Assembly: GCF_003054175.1 (NCBI RefSeq)
Contig: NZ_QBKN01000009.1
Span: 62,001 to 126,000 of the forward strand
Length of the DNA stretch: 64,000 nt
Direction: 5' to 3'
Origin: Allosediminivita pacifica
GTDB taxonomy: Bacteria > Pseudomonadota > Alphaproteobacteria > Rhodobacterales > Rhodobacteraceae
Each line of letters opens with the position of its first letter. Within the stretch, counting starts at the first letter, position 1. Shown piece after piece: positions 33,413 through 41,273 of the stretch. A model generated the notes under the pieces. The model saw only the letters and a list, made by a program, of their open reading frames with translations, had not been told where the DNA came from and searched no databases. Both the position numbers and the translations under genes were made by a program.

Positions 33413-33775
33413 TCAATGCGGGCGAGCGTAATGCTCCACCATGGCCGACAGGTCCTCGGGCGGGGTCGCCCGGGGCAGGTAGGCGCAGGCATTGGCGAAG
33501 AGCGAAAAGATCGACCCGTCCGAGAAGAACGTGGTATTGGTGACGAAGATGATCCGCGTGGCCGCGTCACGGTAGGCCACGTAATCGGCCACCGCAAAGG
33601 CGCTGCCCTCCTCGAGCACGAGATCGAGGATGACGACGTCGAAATGCTCGCTCTCGAGATGCGCGACCGCCTCGGCCTCGCCGGTCGCACAGACGACACC
33701 GGCGCCCATCCGGTCAAGATGGCGGCTCCAGAGGTCGGCCAGCGCTTTGCGGCTCTCGATGATGAGTACGTCCAT
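33413..33775 (-). CDS. Single-domain response regulator (CheY-like, divergent)
   Basis: A 120-residue stand-alone receiver. The phosphoacceptor Asp is in FDVVILDLVLEEGSAF near residue 50 and the Thr strand is RIIFVTNTTFF. The usual N-terminal acidic pair (DD) is replaced by ES in VLIIESRKA, and the conserved Lys near the end is Arg (YLPRATPPEDL). It may therefore be phosphorylated poorly or act independently of phosphorylation. No kinase gene is nearby. The start is the ATG at 33775; an upstream in-frame ATG at 33835 is less likely. Confidence 0.82.
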   Translation of the reverse strand: MDVLIIESRKALADLWSRHLDRMGAGVVCATGEAEAVAHLESEHFDVVILDLVLEEGSAFAVADYVAYRDAATRIIFVTNTTFFSDGSIFSLFANACAYLPRATPPEDLSAMVEHYARPH

Positions 33776-33950
33776 GCGGCATGTCCTTGTGAAAGCGCCG
33801 GACCGTCGATCGAAGTTCTGGGTCATCTTCCTCAATATTTGGTTAATTTTGTCTTACTGCGCCCCGGGGCCGGCAAGGAATCGCAAACCATGTCCGGTTG
33901 CGGAGACGTGATTGCCTGCTACCTTTGTCGCCAAACAGGCGGAGAGACCC

Positions 33951-35129
33951 ATGTTCACAAGACCAGCGATCCTTGCCCTCGTCCTGGGCGCCACGGCCGC
34001 TCAGGCGCAGTCGGTGCCCTGCGGGGGCAGCTTCTCCGGCTTCGTTTCCGACCTGCAGCAGGAAGCCGTGCGCCGGGGCCATGACCCGCAGGCCGCCGCG
34101 CGCTTCTTCGGCCAGGTCTCGCTGGATCAGTCGGTGCTGCGCGCCGACCGCCAGCAGGGTATCTTCCAGGATCCCTTCATCATCTTCTCGCGCAAGCTCA
34201 TCAGCCAGAGCCGCCTCGACCGCGGCCGCCAGATGGCGCAGCGCTACGACAGCGTCTTCGACCGGATCGAACGCCAGTACGGCATCTCGCGCGGCGTGCT
34301 GCTGGCCTTCTGGGCCTTCGAGACCGACTACGGCGCGGTGCAGGGCGACTTCAACACCGCCAACGCCCTGGTGACGCTGGCCCATGACTGCCGCCGCCCG
34401 CAGATCTTCCGCCCGCAGGTCTTCGCCGCGCTCGAGCTCTTTGAACGGGGCGATTTCGACCCGGCGACCACCTCCGGCGCCTGGGCGGGCGAGATCGGCA
34501 TGGTGCAGATGCTGCCCAAGGACATCATCGAGAACGGCGTCGACGGCGACGGCGACGGGCATGTGACGCTCAAGACCTCGGCCCCTGATGCGCTGATGTC
34601 CGGGGCCAGCATGCTCTCCAGCCTCGGCTGGCGGCACGGCGAGCCCTGGCTCCAAGAGGTGCAGCTGCCGCAGAACTTCGACTGGTACCAGACCGGCGTG
34701 CACGAAACCAAAAGCGTGGCCGAGTGGGAGCGCATGGGCGTGCGTGCGCGCAGCGGGCGTCTGGACGACGGGCGCCTGCAGGCCTCGATCATCATCCCGC
34801 AGGGCCGCAACGGCCCGGCCTTCATCGCCTACCCGAACTTCCGCGTCTTCTTCGAGTGGAACCAGAGCTTCACCTACGTGCTGACCGCGGCCTATTTCGC
34901 CACGCGGCTCGAAGGGGCGCCGGTCTATGACGCGGGCAACCCCGAGCCGGGTCTCTCGGGCAACCAGATGCAGCAGCTCCAGCGTAAGCTGCAGGCGCGC
35001 GGCTACGACGTGGGCGGCGCCGACGGCATCCTCGGGGCCGGTACGCGCGACGCCGTGCGCGAGGTGCAGCGCCAGCTCGGCATGCCCGCCGACGCGTGGC
35101 CCACGCCGCAGCTTCTCAACCGGCTCTGA
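33951..35129 (+). CDS. Lytic murein transglycosylase, MltB type with peptidoglycan-binding domain
   Basis: A 392-residue exported enzyme that cleaves glycan strands with formation of 1,6-anhydromuramic ends. The signal peptide ends near AAQAQS at residue 20. The catalytic domain has the MltB signature with Glu in LLAFWAFETDYGAVQGDF near residue 125, then GAWAGEIGMVQMLPKDI, and a C-terminal PG-binding domain (LQRKLQARGYDVGGADGILGAGTRDAV in part). The ATG at 33951 is preceded by GGAGAG. Confidence 0.92.
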   Translation: MFTRPAILALVLGATAAQAQSVPCGGSFSGFVSDLQQEAVRRGHDPQAAARFFGQVSLDQSVLRADRQQGIFQDPFIIFSRKLISQSRLDRGRQMAQRYDSVFDRIERQYGISRGVLLAFWAFETDYGAVQGDFNTANALVTLAHDCRRPQIFRPQVFAALELFERGDFDPATTSGAWAGEIGMVQMLPKDIIENGVDGDGDGHVTLKTSAPDALMSGASMLSSLGWRHGEPWLQEVQLPQNFDWYQTGVHETKSVAEWERMGVRARSGRLDDGRLQASIIIPQGRNGPAFIAYPNFRVFFEWNQSFTYVLTAAYFATRLEGAPVYDAGNPEPGLSGNQMQQLQRKLQARGYDVGGADGILGAGTRDAVREVQRQLGMPADAWPTPQLLNRL

Positions 35130-35174
35130 ACGCGAGCCGGGGCGGGCGATCCGTCCCGCGCGCCAGACATGAAA

Positions 35175-35206
35175 ACGGCGGGCCCGAAGGGACCCGCCGT
35201 CTTTCA
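35175..35206. terminator. Bidirectional intrinsic terminator
   Basis: ACGGCGGG (35175-35182) pairs with CCCGCCGT (35193-35200), loop CCCGAAGGGA. Rightward it is followed by CTTTCATTCT, leftward by TTTTCATG, so it can end both the transglycosylase gene and the converging phasin gene. Confidence 0.8.
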
Positions 35207-35230
35207 TTCTGGCCTTTAGACGCTCTCGCC

Positions 35231-35659
35231 TCAGGCGGCCTTCTTGGCAGCCGAGGTCGCCTTGTCGGCGGCGCTCTGCGCGGTGGACTGTGCCTTCTGG
35301 CTCATGTCCTCACCGGCCTTGGTAGCCAGTTCGCGCGCCTCTGCGCCGGTTTTCTGGCCGACCTCGGACATGGTCTGAGCGGTGCGCATGAACAGGTCCA
35401 TCTGCTTCTGCGCGAAATCGCTGAAGGCCTTGCCGTAGTCGGCGGGCTCGTTGCGGACCTTGGTGACCTCGCGAAGGTTCGAGAACGCTTCCTTGGCGGT
35501 CTCGCTTGCGATGTCGGTCGACTGGCTCGCGGCGTCGGTGGTCAGCGCCATCATGCGCTCGCTGTTCTGGGCCCATGTCTTGAAGACGTCCTGGTAGCCT
35601 TGCGGGTCGAACAGGGACTGCATGTCGGCCATTGCGGATTTGGTGTTCTGCTTGGTCAT
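35231..35659 (-). CDS. phaP: Phasin family protein (PHA granule surface)
   Basis: A 142-residue, fully helical, Ala/Lys-rich protein of the phasin family: DPQGYQDVFKTWAQNSERMM near residue 18 and FSDFAQKQMDLFMRTAQTM near residue 85, then a repetitive TAQSAADKATSAAKKAA tail as in PHA phasins. It coats polyhydroxyalkanoate granules. The ATG at 35659 has AAAGGAGA 7 bases upstream. A CTGC-N3-GCAG palindrome 67 bp upstream of the start is the known PhaR operator type, so granule-responsive control is likely. Confidence 0.9.
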   Translation of the reverse strand: MTKQNTKSAMADMQSLFDPQGYQDVFKTWAQNSERMMALTTDAASQSTDIASETAKEAFSNLREVTKVRNEPADYGKAFSDFAQKQMDLFMRTAQTMSEVGQKTGAEARELATKAGEDMSQKAQSTAQSAADKATSAAKKAA

Positions 35660-35725
35660 GTCGGGTCTCCTTTCAAAGAAGATCGGGTGTCTCTCGCGCT
35701 GTCCCGCGCTACTGACCGGAAAATA

Positions 35726-35742
35726 ATGCTGCAGTGCAGCAT
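35726..35742. promoter_or_regulatory. PhaR-type operator in front of the phasin gene
   Basis: ATGCTGC-AGT-GCAGCAT is a perfect 17-bp palindrome containing CTGC-N3-GCAG, the site described for PhaR of Paracoccus and Rhodobacter. It lies within the 334-bp gap between the phasin and choX genes, in which I see no further gene. Confidence 0.7.
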
Positions 35743-35993
35743 TTCGACCCCCGGGAAGCAACACACCTCCGAAATTCCTGCTCTCGGCACGGGCAGGTCG
35801 CAAACCCTCCCCGGTGGGGCCCGATGCCGGGGTCTGTCCGGCCCCGGTCTCTGGTCCCGCATCACCCGGACACACGCGGGGCGTGTCAGGCGCCCCCGAT
35901 GGGTCATCCCCATGGCAGTCCGGTTGCAAACTGGCGGGTTTCCGCGTTCACTGCGCGCCAAACCGACAGCGACAACAAGATAGGGAGACTGCC

Positions 35994-36914
35994 ATGACCA
36001 TGACCCGCATCATCGCGGCGACGCTCGCCATGTCCGGCACCGCCGCCTACGCCGATTGCGAGACCATTACCTTCTCCGACGTGGGCTGGACCGACATCAC
36101 GGCCACCACCGCCGCAACCACCAAGGTGCTCGACGCGCTGGGTTACGACACCGAGATCGAGGTGCTCTCGGTGCCGGTGACCTACCGCGCCATGGCCGAC
36201 GGCGACGTCGACGTCTTCCTCGGCAACTGGATGCCCACGATGGAGGCCGACATCGCGCCGTACCGCGAGGACGGCAGCGTCGAGACCGTGCGCGCCAACC
36301 TCGAAGGGGCCAAGTACACGCTGGCCACCAACGCCGCGGGCGCCGAGGCGGGCATCGCCGACTTCTCGGACATCGTCGATCACGCCGACGCGCTGGACGA
36401 GACCATCTACGGCATCGAACCCGGCAACGACGGCAACCGGCTCATCATGGACATGATCGAGGCCGACGCCTTCGGCCTGTCGGACTTCGACATCCGCGAA
36501 AGCTCCGAACAGGGCATGCTGGCGCAGGTCGGCCGTGCCTCGGACCGGGACGAACCCATCGTCTTCCTCGCGTGGGAGCCGCACCCGATGAACGCCAACT
36601 ACGACCTCACCTACCTGACCGGCGGTGACGAGTGGTTCGGTCCCAACCTCGGCGGCGCGACGGTCTACACCAACACCTCCGCCGGCTTCGTCGAGGAATG
36701 CCCGAACGTCGGCACCCTGCTGCAGAACCTCGAGTTCTCGCTCGAGATGGAGAACCAGATCATGGGCTCCATCCTCGACGACGGCATGGACCCGGACGAG
36801 GCGGCGGCCGCCTGGCTCTCCGAGAACACCGGCGTGCTCGATGGCTGGCTCGACGGCGTGACCACCAAGGACGGTGGCGACGCGAAAGAGGCCGTCATGG
36901 CCGCGCTCGAGTAA
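35994..36914 (+). CDS. choX: Choline/betaine ABC transporter substrate-binding protein
   Basis: A 306-residue periplasmic binding protein of the OpuAC/ChoX family. The signal peptide ends near AYADCE at residue 20. ITFSDVGWTDITATTAATTKVLDALGY is split across the ligand site, and the terminal VFLAWEPHPMN carries the tryptophan and acidic residues of the choline box. It delivers choline (or glycine betaine) to the permease encoded 180 bp downstream. The ATG at 35994 follows GGGAGACTG. A palindromic repeat separates it from choW. Confidence 0.92.
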   Translation: MTMTRIIAATLAMSGTAAYADCETITFSDVGWTDITATTAATTKVLDALGYDTEIEVLSVPVTYRAMADGDVDVFLGNWMPTMEADIAPYREDGSVETVRANLEGAKYTLATNAAGAEAGIADFSDIVDHADALDETIYGIEPGNDGNRLIMDMIEADAFGLSDFDIRESSEQGMLAQVGRASDRDEPIVFLAWEPHPMNANYDLTYLTGGDEWFGPNLGGATVYTNTSAGFVEECPNVGTLLQNLEFSLEMENQIMGSILDDGMDPDEAAAAWLSENTGVLDGWLDGVTTKDGGDAKEAVMAALE

Positions 36915-36983
36915 GGGTTTCAGGGCAGGGCGCGGGGGGTTCCCCGTGCCCGCCTCCGGCCTTCTCCGGGCGAGACCCGATCA

Positions 36984-37065
36984 GGGACATTCCTAATGAT
37001 TGGTGAATCCGTCTCTGTAACCCATTGATTTTTCATGTCGCGAAAGATGTCCCGGCCCGGGACAT
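36984..37065 (+). repeat. Palindromic mobile-like repeat, copy B
   Basis: Starts GGGACATTCCTAA, has TAACCCATTGATTTTT in the middle and ends in the 19-bp palindrome ATGTCCCGG-C-CCGGGACAT (37047-37065). GGGACATTC at the left and GATGTCCC at the right give near-perfect terminal inverted repeats around about 75 bp. It aligns along its whole length with the inverted copy at 39025-39105. It lies between choX and choW. Confidence 0.8.
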
Positions 37066-37095
37066 CCCGTGCGGCCCTGCAAAGGACCGGCCTCG

Positions 37096-37929
37096 ATGCT
37101 CGACTGGCTGACCGAATACAAGCTCCCCGTGGGCGACGTGGCCGAGGCCGTCTTCGACTGGCTGCAGGCCAACGGCGGCTGGTTCTTCGACGGCCTGGCG
37201 CTGGCCATGGAATGGCTGATCGACTGGATCCTCTTCCTCTTCCAGGCGCCCCATCCCTTCATCGTCGTCGCCATCCTCACCGCCGCCACCTGGGCGCTGC
37301 ACCGCAACTGGCAGGTGCCAGCCCTTGTCGCCGCCGGCTTCCTCTTCGTGCTCAACCAGGGCTACTGGGAGGAAACCTCCGAAAGCCTCACGCTGGTCCT
37401 CTCGGCCTGCGTGGTCTGCATGGGGGTGGGGGTCCCCATCGGCATCGCCGCCGCCCACCGCCCCGCCCTCTACCGCTGGCTGAGGCCGGTGCTCGACCTG
37501 ATGCAGACCCTGCCCACCTTCGTCTACCTCATCCCCGCCATCGTCTTCTTCGGCATCGGCATGGTCCCGGGCCTGATCGCCACGGTCATCTTCGTAGTGC
37601 CCGCCCCGATCCGCCTGACCCACCTCGGCATCTCCTCGACGCCGACCTCGCTGATCGAGGCCGCCGACGCCTTCGGCGCGACCCCCTCGCAGAAGCTCTG
37701 GAAGGTCGAGTTGCCCTCGGCCCTGCCGCAGATCATGGCGGGCCTGAACCAGACCATCATGCTCTCGCTCTCCATGGTCGTCATCGCCGCCCTCGTGGGC
37801 GCCGACGGCCTCGGCGTGCCGGTGGTCCGGGCCCTCAACCGCGTCGACACCGGCCTCGGCTTCGAGGCGGGGCTCATCATCGTCGTCGTCGCCATCCTTC
37901 TCGACCGCGCCCTGAGGATCGACAAATGA
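37096..37929 (+). CDS. choW: Choline/betaine ABC transporter permease
   Basis: A 277-residue inner-membrane permease of the ProW/ChoW type. Helices near residues 50-70, 80-100, 140-165 and 195-235 and the EAA loop (EAADAFGATPSQKLWKVELP) are visible, with DLMQTLPTFVYLIPA typical of this branch. The ATG at 37096 follows AAAGGA. Its stop overlaps the ATPase start as ATGA. Confidence 0.93.
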   Translation: MLDWLTEYKLPVGDVAEAVFDWLQANGGWFFDGLALAMEWLIDWILFLFQAPHPFIVVAILTAATWALHRNWQVPALVAAGFLFVLNQGYWEETSESLTLVLSACVVCMGVGVPIGIAAAHRPALYRWLRPVLDLMQTLPTFVYLIPAIVFFGIGMVPGLIATVIFVVPAPIRLTHLGISSTPTSLIEAADAFGATPSQKLWKVELPSALPQIMAGLNQTIMLSLSMVVIAALVGADGLGVPVVRALNRVDTGLGFEAGLIIVVVAILLDRALRIDK

Positions 37930-38921
37930 GTGCCGTGACCTTCGACAACGTCTCGATCATGTTCGGCGACGCCCCCGAGAAAGCGCTGCCGCTCGCCGAT
38001 CAGGGCCAGAGCCGGGCCGAGATCCAGCAGGCCACCGACCAGGTCCTCGGCGTCCACGATGCCTCCCTCGAGGTCGAGGAGGGCGAGACGCTGGTGCTCA
38101 TGGGCCTCTCCGGCTCGGGTAAGTCGACACTCCTGAGGGCCGTGAACGGCCTCAACCCGGTCGTCCGCGGCCGGGTGCTGGTCAAGGACGGCGAGGAGCA
38201 GGTCGACGTCACCGCCTGCTCCGCCACCCGCCTGCGAAAGCTGCGGCAGAACCGCGTGGCCATGGTCTTCCAGCAGTTCGGCCTGCTGCCCTGGCGGACG
38301 GTCTCGGAAAATGTCGGCTTCGGGCTGGAACTGGCCGGGGCCGAGGACCGCCGCGAGCGCGTCGCCCGGCAGCTGAATCTCGTGGGCCTCGACGGCTGGG
38401 GGGAGCGCAAGGTGGGCGAGCTTTCGGGGGGCATGCAGCAGCGGGTGGGCCTCGCCCGCGCCTTCGCCACGGACGCGCCGATCCTGCTCATGGACGAGCC
38501 CTTCAGCGCGCTCGACCCGCTGATCCGGACCCGGTTGCAGGACGAGCTGATCCAGCTTCAGGATGAACTCAAACGGACCATCATCTTCGTCAGCCACGAT
38601 CTCGACGAGGCCTTCAAGATCGGTGCCCGCATCGCCATCATGGAGGGCGGGCGGATCGTGCAGTGCGGCACCCCGCGCGAGATCTTCTCGAACCCCGCCT
38701 CGGACTACGTGGCCGACTTCGTGGCCAACATGAACCCGCTCGGCGTGCTGACCGCCCGCGACGTTCTGGAACCCGGCGAGGGGGAGCGGTCCATCGCGGC
38801 GGAGACCCCCATCCGGGAGGTCATGCCCCTCTTGCGCGAGGGGCCGCTGAGCGTGATGGAGGGCGATCACCACCTCGGGCGGGTGACGGCCCAGAGCGTG
38901 GTCGAGAGGCTGTCTGCCTGA
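37926..38921 (+). CDS. choV: Choline/betaine ABC transporter ATP-binding protein
   Basis: A 331-residue ATPase of the ProV/ChoV branch. Walker A is MGLSGSGKST near residue 60, the signature LSGGMQQR, Walker B ILLMDEPFSALDPLIR and the switch His of IIFVSHDLDEA. The insert before the P-loop (EIQQATDQVLGVHDASL) is typical of ChoV. The C-terminus resembles a shortened CBS-like region. It is translationally coupled to choW and ends directly before an inverted AAGAAGAAGC repeat. Confidence 0.94.
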   Translation: MSAVTFDNVSIMFGDAPEKALPLADQGQSRAEIQQATDQVLGVHDASLEVEEGETLVLMGLSGSGKSTLLRAVNGLNPVVRGRVLVKDGEEQVDVTACSATRLRKLRQNRVAMVFQQFGLLPWRTVSENVGFGLELAGAEDRRERVARQLNLVGLDGWGERKVGELSGGMQQRVGLARAFATDAPILLMDEPFSALDPLIRTRLQDELIQLQDELKRTIIFVSHDLDEAFKIGARIAIMEGGRIVQCGTPREIFSNPASDYVADFVANMNPLGVLTARDVLEPGEGERSIAAETPIREVMPLLREGPLSVMEGDHHLGRVTAQSVVERLSA

Positions 38922-38990
38922 GCTTCTTCTTGGGAGAAATACTCCGGGGGTGAACCGGCCCGAAGGGGCGGGAGGGGGCAGAGCCCCCTT
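38922..38990 (-). repeat. AAGAAGAAGC intergenic repeat (inverted)
   Basis: Reads on the minus strand as hairpin GGGGGCTCTGCCCCC, second hairpin, CCCCCGGAGTATTTCTCC and CAAGAAGAAGC. It begins directly at the choV stop codon, so its hairpins may terminate the choline operon. Confidence 0.85.
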
Positions 38991-39024
38991 CGATTTTCCC
39001 GGAGGGATAATCGCTCCCCAAGGG

Positions 39025-39105
39025 TGTCCCGGGCCGGGACATTCGCGCACCCCAGTAAAATCAATGGCTTAATAACTCTGCTTAACCAGATCTTAGGAAT
39101 GTCCC
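39025..39105 (-). repeat. Palindromic mobile-like repeat, copy C (inverted)
   Basis: On the minus strand: GGGACATTCCTAA, then AAGCCATTGATTTTACT, then CGAATGTCCCGG and the palindrome TGTCCCGG-C-CCGGGACA (39025-39041). It is inverted relative to copy B, so B and C bracket choWV. Its inner end carries another short palindrome, TCCCGCGGGA. Confidence 0.8.
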
Positions 39106-39226
39106 GCGGGATGGGCCCGTGAGATGCGCTGCGCAGGGACCTCGTGCAAGGAGGCACCAAGGGTGCTCTTGGCACCGCCGCAAAGGTGCCTATGCTGCGC
39201 GCGCAAACGAACAGGGGAACGCGACG

Positions 39227-40267
39227 ATGCAGATGCGGAAACTGGGCTGGACCGACCTTCAGGTCTCGGAACTGTGCCTCGGCACGATGACCTACGGCAA
39301 CCAGACCCCGCCCGAGGATGCCTACGCCCAGATCGAGATGGCGCAGGCGGCGGGCATCAACTTCATGGATGCCGCCGAGATGTACCCGGTGAACCCGGTG
39401 CGCAAAGAGACCATCGGCCTGACGGAGCAGATCCTCGGCGACTGGTTCGAGAAGAGCGGGAAGCGCAACGACTGGATCCTCGCCACCAAGCAGGCCGGTG
39501 TCGGCTCGCTCTGGCGCGAGGGCACGGCGATCAGCTCCGAGACCATCCCGCAGGCGATCGAGGGATCGCTGAAGCGGCTCAAGACCGACGTGATCGACCT
39601 CTACCAGTTCCACTGGCCGAACCGGGGCAGCTACCACTTCCGCCAGAACTGGCGCTACGATCCGGCGGGGCAGGACAAGGCCGCCAACCTGCAGCACATG
39701 CAGGATGCGCTGGGCGCGCTTCAGCGCGAAGTCGAGCGGGGCACGATCCGCTATTTCGGCCTGTCGAACGATACCGCCTGGGGCACGGCGCAATGGGCGC
39801 GCATGGCCGAGGAGACCGGCGGCCCGCGCGTGGTGTCGGTGCAGAACGAGTATTCGCTGATGTACCGGCTGGCCGACACGGACCTTGCCGAGGCGCTCAT
39901 CAACGAGCAGGTCGGCCTGCTGCCCTTCTCGCCGCTGGCCTGCGGGTTGCTGACGGGCAAGTACCAGGGCGGCGCGCTGCCCGAGGGATCGCGCATGGCG
40001 ATCAACGGCGATCTCGGCGGGCGCAAGTATCCCCGCGCCTTCGAGGCGGTGGACGCCTACCTGAAGGTGGCCGAGGACTTCGGGCTGGATCCGGTGCACA
40101 TGGCGCTCGCGTGGTCGGCGCGGCGGTCCTTCGTGTCCTCGTCGATCTTCGGGGCGACCACCGTGGCGCAGCTCGAGCGGTCGCTCGGAGCGGCGGACGT
40201 GACGCTGAGCGAGGAGCTTCTGGAGAAGCTCGACGAGGTGCACCGGGCCCATCCGCTGCCCTACTGA
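39227..40267 (+). CDS. Aldo/keto reductase (Tas/YajO-like)
   Basis: A 346-residue TIM-barrel NADP-dependent oxidoreductase. The catalytic tetrad is visible as Asp of FMDAAEMYP, Tyr of the same motif, Lys of ILATKQAG and His of LYQFHWPNR. The C-terminal NADP-binding segment is SSSIFGATTVAQLERSL. The closest named relative is Tas of E. coli; the substrate is unknown. Start at 39227, with an in-frame ATG two codons later. Confidence 0.9.
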   Translation: MQMRKLGWTDLQVSELCLGTMTYGNQTPPEDAYAQIEMAQAAGINFMDAAEMYPVNPVRKETIGLTEQILGDWFEKSGKRNDWILATKQAGVGSLWREGTAISSETIPQAIEGSLKRLKTDVIDLYQFHWPNRGSYHFRQNWRYDPAGQDKAANLQHMQDALGALQREVERGTIRYFGLSNDTAWGTAQWARMAEETGGPRVVSVQNEYSLMYRLADTDLAEALINEQVGLLPFSPLACGLLTGKYQGGALPEGSRMAINGDLGGRKYPRAFEAVDAYLKVAEDFGLDPVHMALAWSARRSFVSSSIFGATTVAQLERSLGAADVTLSEELLEKLDEVHRAHPLPY

Positions 40268-40307
40268 GGGTCGCGGCCGAGCTACCCCGTCCCACTGCCT
40301 GCCCCCT

Positions 40308-40367
40308 CCCTAGCCCTCCCCCTGGCAGGGGGAGGGGATGTGTTGCGCTTGGCGGCTGGTGGGGGGG
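40308..40367 (+). repeat. CCCT-rich hairpin repeat, unit 1
   Basis: CCCTAGCCCTCCCCCTGGCAGGGGGAGGGG forms a long hairpin (shown here in two parts: CCCTCCCCCTGG and CAGGGGGAGGGG) and is followed by TGTTGCGC and a G-rich stretch. A related unit follows at 40447-40508. This hairpin type is widespread between genes of proteobacteria. Confidence 0.7.
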
Positions 40368-40446
40368 CTGTTTTCCGAGCGTGCCTGGTCTCCGACCCTT
40401 CCTCGCTGAAATCATGCCCCCGGCATGATTTCCGGGCGCTCGGAAG

Positions 40447-40508
40447 CCCTCACCCTAACCCTCTCCCCCAAGGGGAGAGGGGACCTGTTGCGCCTGGGGT
40501 TGGTGGGG
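40447..40508 (+). repeat. CCCT-rich hairpin repeat, unit 2
   Basis: CCCTCACCCTAACC, then CTCTCCCCC-AA-GGGGAGAG hairpin, then GGGACCTGTTGCGCCTGGGG and TTGGTGGGG. It has the same layout as unit 1 (hairpin, TGTTGCGC, G-run). The two units are separated by 79 bp of unrelated sequence. Together with the dispersed repeat that follows, they fill the 560-bp gap before dtd, where no gene is seen. Confidence 0.7.
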
Positions 40509-40523
40509 CGCTGAGCCGGGCGG

Positions 40524-40725
40524 GCGCCGGACCGTGGTTTGGCGCTGCGACCTTCGGGGTGGGTGTTTTATGTTGGCCAGATCCGGATGACATCTGATCG
40601 ACATGCTTTAATTGCCAAAGCGCCAGACCGTCACGCCGGAGGCGTGCCGACAGGATAGTCGGCGCACCTCTGGTGCGACGGGACGGTCCGGCGCTCGCCC
40701 GGCGGGCCTTCGGCCCTTGTCCCGC
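40524..40725 (-). repeat. Dispersed intergenic repeat, copy 2 (about 200 bp)
   Basis: An inverted copy of 1225-1377. Bases 40524-40553 are identical over 30 bp to 1348-1377 inverted, and the inner block (AATTGCCAAAGCGCCAGACC) and the outer block (GGACGGTCCGGCGCT) also match. About 50 bp are present here (around 40635-40680) that copy 1 lacks; they contain the inverted repeat GCGCACC-TCT-GGTGCG. Confidence 0.75.
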
Positions 40726-40829
40726 TCGGTTGGGTCTTGCGCAGCTAGTGCGGCGTGATCAAAGCTCGGGAAGGCCACCGCGAGCGGCTGCGATGCGCGG
40801 CTCGGTGCGAGTGCGTATCGGTCTGCCCC

Positions 40830-41273
40830 TCAGGCCTCGGTGTCCATCCAGATGGTCACGGGGCCGTCGTTGACGAGGCTCACCTGCATGTCGGCGCCGA
40901 AGCGGCCCGTGGCCACGGGCACGCCCTGCGCCTGCAGTTGCGCCGCGAAATACTCGTAGAGCCTCTCGCCCTCGTCCGGGGGCGCTGCGGTGGAAAAGCC
41001 GGGGCGGTTGCCGCTGCGTGTGTCGGCGGCGAGCGTGAACTGGCTGACCACCAGCGCGCCGCCCTCGGTATCGAGCAGCGAGCGGTTCATGCGGCCCGCG
41101 TCATCCTTGAAGATGCGCAGCTTGGCGATCTTGGCGGCGAGCTTGTCGGCCTGCGCCTGCGTGTCGCCCTGCATGGCGCAGATCAGCACGAGCACGCCGG
41201 GGCCGGTTTCGCCCAGCGTGGCGCCCGAGACCTCGACCCGGGCCTGCGAGACGCGCTGGATGAGCGCCCTCAC
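40830..41273 (-). CDS. dtd: D-aminoacyl-tRNA deacylase (GTG start)
   Basis: A 147-residue proofreading enzyme that hydrolyses D-aminoacyl-tRNA. The family motifs are intact: [16 protein letters not shown] at the start, [18 protein letters not shown] (SQFTL motif) and the C-terminal [11 protein letters not shown] (GPxT cross-subunit motif). The GTG at 41273 overlaps the sugar kinase stop as GTGA, so the two genes are coupled. Confidence 0.95.
   Translation of the reverse strand: MRALIQRVSQARVEVSGATLGETGPGVLVLICAMQGDTQAQADKLAAKIAKLRIFKDDAGRMNRSLLDTEGGALVVSQFTLAADTRSGNRPGFSTAAPPDEGERLYEYFAAQLQAQGVPVATGRFGADMQVSLVNDGPVTIWMDTEA

Noticed and set aside
37524-39050. A 508-codon minus-strand frame across choW and choV
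   Set aside because: Shadow of two well-recognised, coupled transporter genes; also runs through intergenic repeats.
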